Notes: generated by a model not told the origin, from the letters alone. Positions 37,997-48,801 are shown, numbered from the stretch's first letter. The stretch: DNA of 64,000 nucleotides from Clostridia bacterium (GCA_003249555.1 QKIQ01000095.1:1-64000), one strand, 5' to 3'. Numbers and translations are program-made.

Positions 37997-38374
37997 ATGC
38001 GTAAATTTAAGATCAACGTCAATGGTACAAGCTACAACGTGGAAGTGGAAGAACTGGGCGGTTTCTCGGCGCCTGTGGCAGCGGTGCCTGTGGCAGCGGC
38101 TCCTTCGCCTGCGCCGGCAGCAGCTCCTGCAGCCCCTGTGGCAGCAGCGCCTGTTGCGGACGGCACGCAGGTGAACGCACCGATGCCGGGTAATATCCTT
38201 GATGTCAAGGTCAGCGTGGGCGACACGGTTGCCGAAGGTGATGTGCTCATGATCCTTGAAGCCATGAAGATGGAGAATGAAATTCTGGCGCCTGCCGCTG
38301 GCAAGGTGGCCTCGGTGCAGGTTGCCAAGGGCGCAAGTGTGAACTCCGGTGATGTGCTGGTTGTTTTAGCGTAG
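37997..38374 (+). CDS. Biotin carboxyl carrier protein
   Basis: Ala/Pro linker and biotinylation motif ILEAMKMENEI. Confidence 0.95.
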   Translation: MRKFKINVNGTSYNVEVEELGGFSAPVAAVPVAAAPSPAPAAAPAAPVAAAPVADGTQVNAPMPGNILDVKVSVGDTVAEGDVLMILEAMKMENEILAPAAGKVASVQVAKGASVNSGDVLVVLA

Positions 38375-38401
38375 CATATCTAATGATAAGGAGGTCAACA
38401 C

Positions 38402-39619
38402 ATGCAGGATTTTAATCTTGGTCAATCCCTACTTGACTTTGTCAATTCAATGGGATTTGCCACAATAACGTGGCAGCAGATCGTCATGCTGCTGATCGGG
38501 TGCATACTGCTGTATCTGGCCATCGTAAAGAAATACGAGCCTTTGCTGCTTGTACCCATTGCATTCGGTATGATACTCGCGAATCTGCCGGGCGCAGGTA
38601 TGATGGATCATCCATATGAAGTGCTCAATCTCGTTCCCGCTGCCGATGCGGCAGAGCAGGGAACGAATTATGTGGTCACTCATGCGGATGCCTACACGAA
38701 CGGCGGTTTGCTTTACTACTTATATCAGGGCGTGAAGCTCGGCATTTATCCCCCGCTTATTTTCTTGGGCGTCGGCGCAATGACAGACTTTGCACCGCTG
38801 ATTGCGAACCCGAAGAGCTTGCTCTTGGGCGCGGCGGCACAGCTTGGTATTTTTGTGGCGTTTATCGGCGCTTTGCTTTTGGGCTTTTCGACAGATGAGG
38901 CGGCATCCATTGGTATCATCGGCGGCGCTGATGGCCCGACAGCTATCTTCTTGACATCAAAGCTGGCACCGTGGCTTCTTGGGCCGATTGCCGTGGCAGC
39001 GTATTCGTATATGGCGCTTGTCCCTGTGATTCAGCCGCCTATTATGAAGGCGTTTACAACAAAGGAAGAACGCCGCATTGAGATGAAACAGCTTCGTGCA
39101 GTCAGTAAGACGGAAAAGATCATTTTTCCGATCGTCGTCACGATATTTATTTCGCTGTTGCTGCCCGCTGCTGCGCCGCTTATCGGTATGCTCATGCTGG
39201 GCAACTTGTTCAGAGAGAGTCTGGTGACAGACAGATTGAATAAAACAGCTCAGAACGAACTAATCAACATTGTGACTATATTCTTAGGTGTGACTGTGGG
39301 CGCCACAGCGAATGGTGAAACGTTCCTGTCACTTCAAACGCTGGGAATTATCGTGATGGGGCTGTTCGCATTTGCTTTCGGGACAACCGGTGGTGTGCTG
39401 CTCGGCAAACTCATGTGCAAGCTTTCGGGCGGAAAGATCAATCCGCTGATTGGCAGCGCTGGTGTGTCTGCTGTGCCGATGGCGGCGAGAGTGTCTCAGA
39501 AAGTCGGTCAGGAAGCAAACCCAAAGAATTTCTTGCTGATGCATGCTATGGGCCCGAATGTGGCCGGTGTGATTGGCAGTGCCGTGGCGGCGGGCGTACT
39601 GCTCTCGCTGTTCGGTTGA
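38402..39619 (+). CDS. Sodium ion-translocating decarboxylase beta subunit
   Basis: GGLLYYLYQGVKLGIYPPLIFLGVGAMTDFAPLIANP, GGADGPTAIFLTSKLAP. Confidence 0.95.
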   Translation: MQDFNLGQSLLDFVNSMGFATITWQQIVMLLIGCILLYLAIVKKYEPLLLVPIAFGMILANLPGAGMMDHPYEVLNLVPAADAAEQGTNYVVTHADAYTNGGLLYYLYQGVKLGIYPPLIFLGVGAMTDFAPLIANPKSLLLGAAAQLGIFVAFIGALLLGFSTDEAASIGIIGGADGPTAIFLTSKLAPWLLGPIAVAAYSYMALVPVIQPPIMKAFTTKEERRIEMKQLRAVSKTEKIIFPIVVTIFISLLLPAAAPLIGMLMLGNLFRESLVTDRLNKTAQNELINIVTIFLGVTVGATANGETFLSLQTLGIIVMGLFAFAFGTTGGVLLGKLMCKLSGGKINPLIGSAGVSAVPMAARVSQKVGQEANPKNFLLMHAMGPNVAGVIGSAVAAGVLLSLFG

Positions 39620-39647
39620 TAAAAACGAGAATAGGAGGCTTATATAG

Positions 39648-41045
39648 ATGGGTAAAGTTCATATTACAGATACAATACTAAGAGATGCGCATCAGTCACA
39701 AGCGGCCACACGTATGAAAACGGCCGAAATGCTGCCGGCGACAAAGATGCTCAACGAAGCCGGTTACTGGTCTTTAGAAATGTGGGGTGGGGCAACGTTT
39801 GACTCCTGTCTGCGGTTTCTTAATGAGGATCCGTGGGAGAGACTGCGCACATTAAAAAAGGCGATGCCGGATACAAAAATGCAAATGCTGCTTCGTGGTC
39901 AGAATATACTTGGCTATCGTCATTACTCGGATGACGTGGTGGATATGTTCGTTCAAAAAGCCATTGAAAACGGTATCGATGTTATTAGAATATTTGACGC
40001 GCTGAACGACACAAGAAATATGAAGCGTGCCATGGAAGCCACAAAGAAATTTGGCGGTCACTGTGAAGCTGCCATTTCATACACCACAAGTCCGGTTCAT
40101 ACGCGCGAATACTTTGTCAAGCTGGCAAAAGAGCTTGAAACGATGGGAGCGGATACAATCTGCATCAAAGATATGGCGAACCTACTGCTTCCATACGAAG
40201 CTTATGAACTTGTTAAAGAGCTCAAAAAAGCCGTCAAGGCGCCGATTCATGTGCATACGCATAACTCAACCGGTACCGGCGATATGGTTTATTTGAAAGC
40301 CATCGAAGCGGGTGCGGATATCGTTGATTGCGCTCTTTCGCCCTTGGCAAACGGTACGGCTCAGCCCTGTACGGAGGCTCTTGTTGCGACGCTTCAGGGA
40401 ACGCAGTATGACACAGGAATTGATATTAAGCTCTTAAGCAAAATTGCTGAGCATTTTAAAGGTGTTGCGGCAAGGCTAAAGGCAGATGGTATATTGAAAC
40501 CGGGCGTACTGGGTGTTGATGTGAATACACTGCTTTATCAAGTTCCGGGCGGTATGTTCAGCAACCTTTTAGATCAGCTGGAAAAAGCAGGAAAGCTAGA
40601 TAAGCTGGATGAGGTGCTAAAAGAAGTGCCGCGCGTCAGAGAAGAGTTCGGTTATCCGCCGCTTGTCACGCCCACAAGTCAGATTGTCGGCACACAAGCA
40701 GTGTTCAACGTGATTGCAGGTGAACGCTACAAGATGGTCACGAAAGAGAGCAAGGCGTTGCTCCGCGGTGAGTATGGCCAATTGCCGGCCGAAGTGGATC
40801 CGGATGTGCGCAAGAAGTGTATCGGCGATGATGAAGTGATTTCACACAGACCCGCTGATGATCTCGCGCCCGAACTTGATAAACTCAGAGAAGAAGTGAA
40901 GCCGTGGATGGAACAGGAAGAAGATGTATTATCTTACGCACTGTTCCCGCAGGTGGCTCAGAAGTTCTTTGAGTTCCGTCAGGCTCAAAAATACGGTGTG
41001 GATTCATCTGTGCTGGATAAAGATAACATGATTCATCCTGCATAA
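39648..41045 (+). CDS. Oxaloacetate decarboxylase alpha / pyruvate carboxylase carboxyltransferase-type subunit, no biotin domain
   Basis: ITDTILRDAHQSQAATRMKT, IKDMANLLLPYEAYELVKELK, HVHTHNSTGTGDM. Ends at 465 aa without a biotinyl domain. Confidence 0.93.
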   Translation: MGKVHITDTILRDAHQSQAATRMKTAEMLPATKMLNEAGYWSLEMWGGATFDSCLRFLNEDPWERLRTLKKAMPDTKMQMLLRGQNILGYRHYSDDVVDMFVQKAIENGIDVIRIFDALNDTRNMKRAMEATKKFGGHCEAAISYTTSPVHTREYFVKLAKELETMGADTICIKDMANLLLPYEAYELVKELKKAVKAPIHVHTHNSTGTGDMVYLKAIEAGADIVDCALSPLANGTAQPCTEALVATLQGTQYDTGIDIKLLSKIAEHFKGVAARLKADGILKPGVLGVDVNTLLYQVPGGMFSNLLDQLEKAGKLDKLDEVLKEVPRVREEFGYPPLVTPTSQIVGTQAVFNVIAGERYKMVTKESKALLRGEYGQLPAEVDPDVRKKCIGDDEVISHRPADDLAPELDKLREEVKPWMEQEEDVLSYALFPQVAQKFFEFRQAQKYGVDSSVLDKDNMIHPA

Positions 41046-41077
41046 TGAGAAACGCAGATCCATTGTTTTTTGTGTAG

Positions 41078-42187
<1,110 letters not shown>

Positions 42188-42197
42188 GCAGTTCTCA

Positions 42198-42237
42198 CAG
42201 AGGCCGGATGTCCTTAGCGAATATCCGGTCTTTTTTT
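42198..42237 (+). terminator. Intrinsic terminator after gap
   Basis: CCGGAT-GTCCTTAGCGAAT-ATCCGG followed by TCTTTTTTT. Confidence 0.8.
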
Positions 42238-42326
42238 ATACTATTTTTCCAACGACCGTGAGTATTCTCAGCTGATTTATATGATATACTTGATAAATAA
42301 AGGAAAGCGGTAAAAGGAAGGATCCG

Positions 42327-43832
42327 ATGCAAAAAGAATTTGAGGATAAGCTAAAGGCTTTTAAAGCATACATGCAGGATATCGAGTATCTAAGCAGCGC
42401 CCTAAGCGCGTTGTACTGGGATGCACGAGTCTGCAGCCCAAAAAATGGGTTGCACTTTCGGGGAGAAGTTCTGGGATTTCTGTCATCGGAAATGTATAAG
42501 CGACAAACCTCTTCGAAAATGGAAAGCTTTATCGACTATTTTCAAAGCTTAAAAGAGGCGGATGAAATCACCAAAGCGATGACCGACCGAGCAAGAAGAG
42601 AGTATGAACGCTCCATGCTGATACCAAAAGAGCGATACAGGGCGTATGTTGTCGCTGTCTCGGATTCGGAAGCGGCATGGGAGCTGGCCAAGGACGAAGC
42701 CAATTATTCTTTGTTTAGGCCGCACCTTGCAAAACTGTTGGCTTTCAACCGCGAGTTCATCGAGTATTGGGGTTATGAAGACAGCAAATATGATAAGCTG
42801 CTGGATTATTACGAGCCGGGTATGACGGTTGAAAAGCTGGATACCCTTTTTACTGAGCTAAAAAAGGCTGTTATCACGCTGCTTGATAGAATTAAATCCA
42901 GCCCTAAAAAGATCGACAATACTTTTTTGCGCAATGATTATCCGATCGATGTGCAGCGCAGACTATGTGACTGCGTACTGAAAAGGATGGGTTATGACCT
43001 TGATGCAGGACGTGTTGATGTGAGTGTTCATCCGTTTACAGTGACACTTGGTAACAACGACGTACGAATCACAACTCATTACTATAGCAAGGAATTTCAA
43101 AGCGCGCTGTTCAGTTGCATACACGAAGGCGGCCATGCGATCTACGAGCAGAACATATCTGAAAAGCTGACAGGCACGATGCTTAAAACAGGCGCTTCAA
43201 TGGGCATACACGAATCACAGTCACGTCTGTATGAGAATATTTTAGGCCGCAGCCGCGCGTTTTGGACGTCCTTTTATCCGGAGACGCAAGAGGTATTCCC
43301 GCAATTCAAAGACGTCTCGCTGGACGACTTCTACAGGGGCATAAACGCTGTGCAGCCGTCGCTGATTCGCATTGAGGCGGATGAATTGACGTATAGTCTG
43401 CATATCATCATTCGATACGAGCTTGAGAAAGCGATTTTTGACGGCGGTGTGAGCGCTGAGGAGCTGCCTGCGCTGTGGAATGAGAAGTACAGGGAGTATC
43501 TTGGCATAGAGCCGCAAAACGACGCTGAGGGGATACTGCAGGACATGCACTGGTCGAGTGGCAACTTCGGTTATTTTCCAAGCTATGCGCTCGGTAATCT
43601 GTATGGCGCGCAATTTTTCCACACGCTGAAAAAGGATATGCCGGATATCGCTCAGCGAATTGTCAAAGGCGATTTTTCGTCGCTTAACGATTGGCTCAAA
43701 TCACACATCCATCAGCACGGCGCTGTTTACCTGCCGGAGGAGCTTGTCAAGAAAGTGACGGGGGAGGAGCTGACCGTTAAATACTTTATCGATTATTTGA
43801 ACAATAAATACAGTGATATATATGGGTTTTGA
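42327..43832 (+). CDS. M32 family carboxypeptidase
   Basis: HEGGHAIYEQN, GIHESQSRLYENILGRS. Confidence 0.95.
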   Translation: MQKEFEDKLKAFKAYMQDIEYLSSALSALYWDARVCSPKNGLHFRGEVLGFLSSEMYKRQTSSKMESFIDYFQSLKEADEITKAMTDRARREYERSMLIPKERYRAYVVAVSDSEAAWELAKDEANYSLFRPHLAKLLAFNREFIEYWGYEDSKYDKLLDYYEPGMTVEKLDTLFTELKKAVITLLDRIKSSPKKIDNTFLRNDYPIDVQRRLCDCVLKRMGYDLDAGRVDVSVHPFTVTLGNNDVRITTHYYSKEFQSALFSCIHEGGHAIYEQNISEKLTGTMLKTGASMGIHESQSRLYENILGRSRAFWTSFYPETQEVFPQFKDVSLDDFYRGINAVQPSLIRIEADELTYSLHIIIRYELEKAIFDGGVSAEELPALWNEKYREYLGIEPQNDAEGILQDMHWSSGNFGYFPSYALGNLYGAQFFHTLKKDMPDIAQRIVKGDFSSLNDWLKSHIHQHGAVYLPEELVKKVTGEELTVKYFIDYLNNKYSDIYGF

Positions 43833-43961
43833 TGTTTTTCTTTTGTTAAACAACGGAGCTAGTTTGATATTTTTATTCAATGCAGGTATGGTATGAATGC
43901 TGGAACTTTTTAAATATCACTTTAGTCTTATAATATATTGAGTTTAGAAAGGAAAAGACAA

Positions 43962-44350
43962 ATGAGAAAAACAACTATATGCATTGTATGTATATTCTTT
44001 TATTACCTGATAATGGCGGGCTGTAACAAAACTATTTCTGATCTTGGCCGTGATGATGTTTCAAAGACTATCGTATCAAATTCGTGTGAATAAAATAGCG
44101 AATATGAAAAAGATGTATTTCCGCAACCTGCCGATATGGTTACATCGAGCGATGAAACAACCGCACCCTATATTCTCTCTATATGGGATGAGACATGGAC
44201 GAAAAGTGGTTGGCTTTCTGCTGATGGTATGCCAATATAGACATAACTGTTGTGGAGCGAGGAATATATATCAAATCCGAGGATAAATACGAATCTCATG
44301 GTTATGATTGTGCATTTAAGCTGGTAATCGAAACTGAACTAGAGAACTAG
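43962..44350 (+). pseudogene. Decayed lipoprotein gene (in-frame TAA plus a downstream frameshift)
   Basis: MRKTTICIVCIFFYYLIMAGCNKTISDLGRDDVSKTIVSNSCE* (TAA 44091-44093) continues in the same frame as NSEYEKDVFPQPADMVTSSDETTAPYILSIWDETWTKSGWLSADGMPI*, then in another frame as DITVVERGIYIKSEDKYESHGYDCAFKLVIETELEN*. Confidence 0.55.
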
Positions 44351-44394
44351 TAACAATTTAACCGCTCATTTCATTTAAGGCCATAAAAACGTAT

Positions 44395-44421
44395 CAAAAA
44401 AGCCCGCGATTGCGGGCTTTT
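44395..44421 (-). terminator. Terminator of the tRNA cluster (bidirectional shape)
   Basis: AAAAAAGCCCGC-GATT-GCGGGCTTTT. Confidence 0.8.
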
Positions 44422-44428
44422 GATCTGG

Positions 44429-44512
44429 TGCGAGAAACAGGACTTGAACCTGCACGGGTGTGACCCCACTAGAACCTGAATCTAGCGCGTCTGCCAGTTC
44501 CGCCATTCTCGC
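44429..44512 (-). tRNA. tRNA-Leu (CAG)
   Basis: Class II cloverleaf; acceptor GCGAGAA/TTCTCGC; anticodon loop TTCAGGT; TTCAAGTCC T-arm. Confidence 0.93.
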
Positions 44513-44527
44513 AAACTGACAATTTAA

Positions 44528-44612
<85 letters not shown>

Positions 44613-44615
44613 AGG

Positions 44616-44691
44616 TGGAGCTGATGATGGGACTCGAACCCGCAACCTGCTGATTACAAATCAGCTGCTCTACCGATTGAGCTACATCAGC
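44616..44691 (-). tRNA. tRNA-Thr (TGT), CCA encoded
   Basis: GCTGATG acceptor; anticodon loop TTTGTAA. Confidence 0.94.
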
Positions 44692-44696
44692 GAAAG

Positions 44697-44772
44697 TGGT
44701 GCCTCAGGACAGAATCGAACTGTCGACACAGGGATTTTCAGTCCCTTGCTCTACCGACTGAGCTACCGAGGC
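44697..44772 (-). tRNA. tRNA-Phe (GAA), CCA encoded
   Basis: GCCTCGG acceptor; anticodon loop CTGAAAA. Confidence 0.94.
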
Positions 44773-44781
44773 AAGTATGGA

Positions 44782-44858
44782 TGGCGACCCGGAAGGGACT
44801 CGAACCCTCGACCTCTAGCGTGACAGGCTAGCGTTCTAACCAACTGAACTACCGGGCC
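44782..44858 (-). tRNA. tRNA-Asp (GTC), CCA encoded
   Basis: GGCCCGG acceptor; anticodon loop CTGTCAC; discriminator G. Confidence 0.94.
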
Positions 44859-44867
44859 ATATTTTTT

Positions 44868-44944
44868 TGGTGGGGCCTCAGGGACTCGAACCCCGGACCG
44901 ATCGGTTATGAGCCGACTGCTCTAACCAACTGAGCTAAGGCCCC
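44868..44944 (-). tRNA. tRNA with CAT anticodon (elongator Met or Ile2), CCA encoded
   Basis: GGGGCCT acceptor; GGCTCATAACC anticodon arm; not initiator-like. Confidence 0.9.
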
Positions 44945-44963
44945 AAAACCTTAAAGCTTAGAA

Positions 44964-45038
44964 TGGTGACCCCTAGGAGACTCGAACTCCTGTTACCGCC
45001 GTGAAAGGGCGGTGTCTTAACCGCTTGACCAAGGGGCC
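44964..45038 (-). tRNA. tRNA-Glu (TTC), CCA encoded
   Basis: GGCCCCT acceptor; anticodon loop CTTTCAC. Confidence 0.94.
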
Positions 45039-45065
45039 ATATTGTCTAAGATCACGAGAGATACC

Positions 45066-45142
45066 TGGTCGGGGTGGAGGGACTTGAACCCCCGGCCCCA
45101 TGCTCCCAAAGCACGTGCGCTACCAAACTGCGCTACACCCCG
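45066..45142 (-). tRNA. tRNA-Pro (TGG), CCA encoded
   Basis: CGGGGTG acceptor; anticodon loop TTTGGGA. Confidence 0.94.
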
Positions 45143-45164
45143 TGTGTTTTTCGCGACGAAGTAT

Positions 45165-45193
45165 AATATACAGTATTCTCAAACTAATGTCAA
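45165..45193 (-). promoter_or_regulatory. Predicted promoter of the tRNA cluster
   Basis: Minus strand TTGACA, 17 nt, TATATT upstream of tRNA-Pro. Confidence 0.7.
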
Positions 45194-45364
45194 CTGCTTT
45201 TCGGCATTATTTTTGCTTAGTTTAGGAGCAGGCAAATTCGTGACGAATAAGGCAAAAAACGGCTTTTCACTATCAAATCATAAGCCATAAGTTGATAAAT
45301 TTCCGTTGAATGATTATAATACTTTTACTTGCATTTATATAAACATGAAAGGTTACCGATATTC

Positions 45365-46714
45365 GTGACAGAGCAACTAAAAGCGTATATAGCGAAAAAC
45401 GAGCTGACTTATTGTATTGAGACGTACGGATGCCAGATGAACACCCACGAGAGCGAAAAGATTGCAGGTGTTCTTGAAGCCTTGGGATATTGCCCGGTCG
45501 CGCAAAAGGCGGAGGCAGATTTCATCATATTCAATACCTGCTGTGTGCGTCAGCATGCCGAAGCGCGGCTTTACGGTAACGTCGGCGCGCTAAAAGATCA
45601 TAAAGACCATGTGAATGGCGCGCTTATAGCGGTATCCGGCTGTGTGATGCAGCAGAAGGATGCGGCTAAAAAGCTGATGAAGCGGTTTCCCTTTGTGGAT
45701 ATCGCGTTTGGTACTAATGGCATACACAGGCTGGAAAGCATGCTCTATGATGCGCTGATTGAAAAGAAGCGCGTGATATGCGTGGACGAAGATGAAACGA
45801 TTGTTGAAGATGTGCCGATCAGGCGCGAAGGCGCACGAAGTGCGTTCGTCAATATTATATACGGGTGCAACAATTTTTGCACCTATTGCATCGTGCCGTA
45901 TGTACGCGGGCGCGAACGCAGCCGTCATCCGGACGATATCATCAGAGAAATTGAAGAGCTTTGTAAAAAAGGCATTTCGGAGATTACGCTGCTCGGGCAG
46001 AACGTGAATTCATACGGCAACGATCTGTCGGCGGATATCACCTTTGTGAACCTTCTCAAGCGTATCGATTCGCAGACGGATATCAAACGTCTGCGTTTTA
46101 TGACGTCGCATCCTAAAGACATGTCAGACGGGCTCATCGAATGCTACGGCAGCTTAAAGAGCTTGTGCGAGCATATCCATTTGCCTGTGCAGTCGGGCAG
46201 CAATCGGGTGCTGCAGCTTATGAACAGACGATACACGCGCGAGCATTATTTAAGCCTAATCAAGCATTTAAAGGCACGTGTGCCCGATTTGGCGGTGACC
46301 ACAGACATTATCGTTGGGTTCCCGGGGGAGACAGAGCAGGACTTTGAGGATACAATTTCGCTCGTCAAGGAAGTGGGTTACGATGCGGCGTATACGTTTG
46401 CGTATTCCAAACGCACCGGTACAAAAGCGGCCGATATGGAAAATCAGAATGATAAACAGACAATGAGCGAAAGACTGACGCGCCTCAATGTGCTTGTGAA
46501 AGAATCCATGCGCGATAGAAACAGAGCGTATCTTGGGCACACTGTTGAGGTGCTTGCGGATAGTCCCGGGAAAAGAGGCAGAAGCGAAATCAGCGGCCGC
46601 ACGCGCACCGCAAAAACAGTGAGTTTTGAAGGAACCCTTGAAGACGTGGGTCAATACGTGACGGTCAAGATAGATAAAGTGATGGCGCACACGCTTCGCG
46701 GTGTACGCGTATAA
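45365..46714 (+). CDS. miaB: tRNA (N6-isopentenyl adenosine(37)-C2)-methylthiotransferase MiaB
   Basis: IETYGCQMNTHESEKIAGVLEALGY, YGCNNFCTYCIVPYVRGRERSR, TRAM domain. Predicted GTG start at 45365; ORF track start 45329. Confidence 0.96.
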   Translation: MTEQLKAYIAKNELTYCIETYGCQMNTHESEKIAGVLEALGYCPVAQKAEADFIIFNTCCVRQHAEARLYGNVGALKDHKDHVNGALIAVSGCVMQQKDAAKKLMKRFPFVDIAFGTNGIHRLESMLYDALIEKKRVICVDEDETIVEDVPIRREGARSAFVNIIYGCNNFCTYCIVPYVRGRERSRHPDDIIREIEELCKKGISEITLLGQNVNSYGNDLSADITFVNLLKRIDSQTDIKRLRFMTSHPKDMSDGLIECYGSLKSLCEHIHLPVQSGSNRVLQLMNRRYTREHYLSLIKHLKARVPDLAVTTDIIVGFPGETEQDFEDTISLVKEVGYDAAYTFAYSKRTGTKAADMENQNDKQTMSERLTRLNVLVKESMRDRNRAYLGHTVEVLADSPGKRGRSEISGRTRTAKTVSFEGTLEDVGQYVTVKIDKVMAHTLRGVRV

Positions 46715-46728
46715 GGAGAGCGGAAAAG

Positions 46729-48048
46729 TTGAACCGAATGGCTTTTGAACATAAGAAGAATCGTACCGCGTTATTTTTCGCCATTGTATTCGTTATTGTT
46801 CTCGCTGTGGGTGCTTATTTATTTTTAAGCAAAATGTGGGCAGAGTTTGAAATGGCGTCGCTTATTAATGCTGATTTTTCCCCTTCTCAGGCTGTCAATA
46901 AAGAACAGGTGGATGCACCCGGGTTGCCGGTCTCCAAAGAAAATGAATATCCGTCGGCTGTTGATTACTTTAAAACGCCCATGGGATTTTCTGTTGTGAG
47001 CTATTCACAGAACTGGACGGGTGAAAAGCTGGAAGACATCTATAATGAACTGGCCGCGAACAAGCATGGGGAAGAAATGTACGCCATATCCGAAGTGATG
47101 ATCTATCCGGGGGAGTCAGCTTTAGACTCGGGCAGCAGCGTTGCAGGAACACATGTGACACAGGAAAAGGATTTTTCAGTATTCTTTCATTTGCCGGGTA
47201 TTGTGCCTGAGTCGCTGCAATACGGCATCCATTCCACTCAAAGCACGATAGAGCTGTATAACATGGATGAATACGCTGACGTATCTCAGGTCGCAAGAAC
47301 GATATCGCATGAATACGGGCATCATTATACGATGTATTATTTTATGCAAAACGATGAGGCAGCGAAGAGCTCCGATTACTACCGCTTGCGAGGCGTGGAC
47401 GGTTTCGACCACGAGGTTTTGTATGATATTGAAAGTGAATATTACGAGAACCATATGTGGAGCCTGTATGAGCTTGCTGCGGAGGATTACGTACAGCTAA
47501 TGGGAAGTCCCGATGCAAAGCAGCCAAGAGAATACCTTGACATCTTTGATGTGCTTAATAACTACAGCAAAAACAAGGACTATAAAGCCTATGCGGATGC
47601 GTCTGTATCCAATGTTTATCCTCAGGAGAACATCTATTTACCTCTTGCAGACGAGGTGGATGGCCTTCGCGATTATTATCTTTCTTTTATCGGTGAACAA
47701 AATGATACTGCAAATTTAGAACATGCAGACTTTAACCTGTCGATGTCGGCGAATGAGCAGTACGGTTATAAATATTATGAAATCACATGGGATAAAACCA
47801 CAACCGATGCCGATTCACTGTATACGCTGGTGTGTTTCAGTGAAAACGGCGATATCTATTTACCGGTGAGAACGGTTCAAGGCAATGAGACGCCCATTGC
47901 CCGAGTGGGTACAGCGGTAAAGTTGTCCGGTATTACGCTGACAACGCTAAAAAACGGTGTGACGGATGAGGACAGATATTTCAAGCTGTATGTGACCTGG
48001 CCGGACGGACGCATGCAGTCATCTGAAATGTTTTATGCGGACTTTTGA
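46729..48048 (+). CDS. Membrane-anchored putative zinc metalloprotease (HExxH)
   Basis: N-terminal TM; ISHEYGHHYTMYYF; downstream LYELAAEDYVQLMGSP resembles a gluzincin third-ligand helix; beta-rich C-terminus. AAGGAGAG before TTG. Confidence 0.65.
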   Translation: MNRMAFEHKKNRTALFFAIVFVIVLAVGAYLFLSKMWAEFEMASLINADFSPSQAVNKEQVDAPGLPVSKENEYPSAVDYFKTPMGFSVVSYSQNWTGEKLEDIYNELAANKHGEEMYAISEVMIYPGESALDSGSSVAGTHVTQEKDFSVFFHLPGIVPESLQYGIHSTQSTIELYNMDEYADVSQVARTISHEYGHHYTMYYFMQNDEAAKSSDYYRLRGVDGFDHEVLYDIESEYYENHMWSLYELAAEDYVQLMGSPDAKQPREYLDIFDVLNNYSKNKDYKAYADASVSNVYPQENIYLPLADEVDGLRDYYLSFIGEQNDTANLEHADFNLSMSANEQYGYKYYEITWDKTTTDADSLYTLVCFSENGDIYLPVRTVQGNETPIARVGTAVKLSGITLTTLKNGVTDEDRYFKLYVTWPDGRMQSSEMFYADF

Positions 48049-48801
48049 CGCACGGGTGCGTTTGATTCTACGGATGATGACTGACGATGCAATGATGACG
48101 ATACAACCAAGAGCGATTATGCCGCAAATGACAAGCAGTGTGGCGTTGCGATTTGCCGTGCTTTCAAGATCGTTAAATTTTTGGATGTTTGCTGTGTTTT
48201 CTTTTTGCGTTTCCAGCGTCAGCGTTTTATTCTCACCATAATTTAATTGCCATGTGCATGTTCGGCCGTCACGGCTGTCCGCATTGGTCGCAGTCACCTC
48301 TCCGGGAAGAGTAATCGAGACGGTATAAGTGCCTTGCCCTGCGCTGTTTTCCAGCGCAGCCACCTGATCAGCGGGCATAATCTGTGATTCGTCTTGGCGG
48401 ATAACATCGATCAGTGATACATTTGCCGAAAGATTGTAAGTATCCATTGAAAAGGTAGGTGTATATAAAAAAGATACATCGCTGAATATGGTGCTCTGCG
48501 AAGTGAACACATCGGCAAAGGCGACAGCAGCTTCTTTTGCGGACTCAAAGCTTTGTGTTTTCTCGCCTGTCAGCGTGGCTGTTTCGTTGTCGGCGTATAT
48601 CGCCATACCTTGCTGAGCCCAGAAAGCGCCGATATGACTTAAGTAAGACGATACGTCTTGATTGGGATTTTCAAAAGCAAGCCGGTAATTTATTGCCATT
48701 GTATTATCTTCTGAAAGCGTATATGAAAGGTCTGCAAAAGCGCAGGCCGAAAGGATAAAAAATAAAAGCGTGAATATGAGAATAAGGCATGTCTTTTTCA
48801 T
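48019..48801 (-). CDS. Lipoprotein with C-terminal TM, LppM/DUF3153-like
   Basis: Lipobox FILSACAF; beta-rich domain; C-terminal TM ATLLVICGIIALGCIVIIASSVIIRRIKR. Confidence 0.6.
   Translation of the reverse strand: MKKTCLILIFTLLFFILSACAFADLSYTLSEDNTMAINYRLAFENPNQDVSSYLSHIGAFWAQQGMAIYADNETATLTGEKTQSFESAKEAAVAFADVFTSQSTIFSDVSFLYTPTFSMDTYNLSANVSLIDVIRQDESQIMPADQVAALENSAGQGTYTVSITLPGEVTATNADSRDGRTCTWQLNYGENKTLTLETQKENTANIQKFNDLESTANRNATLLVICGIIALGCIVIIASSVIIRRIKRTRASKVRIKHFR

Noticed and set aside
45042-45290. 82-aa ORF (GWRDLNPRPHAPKARALPNCATPR)
   Set aside because: Antisense of tRNA-Pro; not a real protein.
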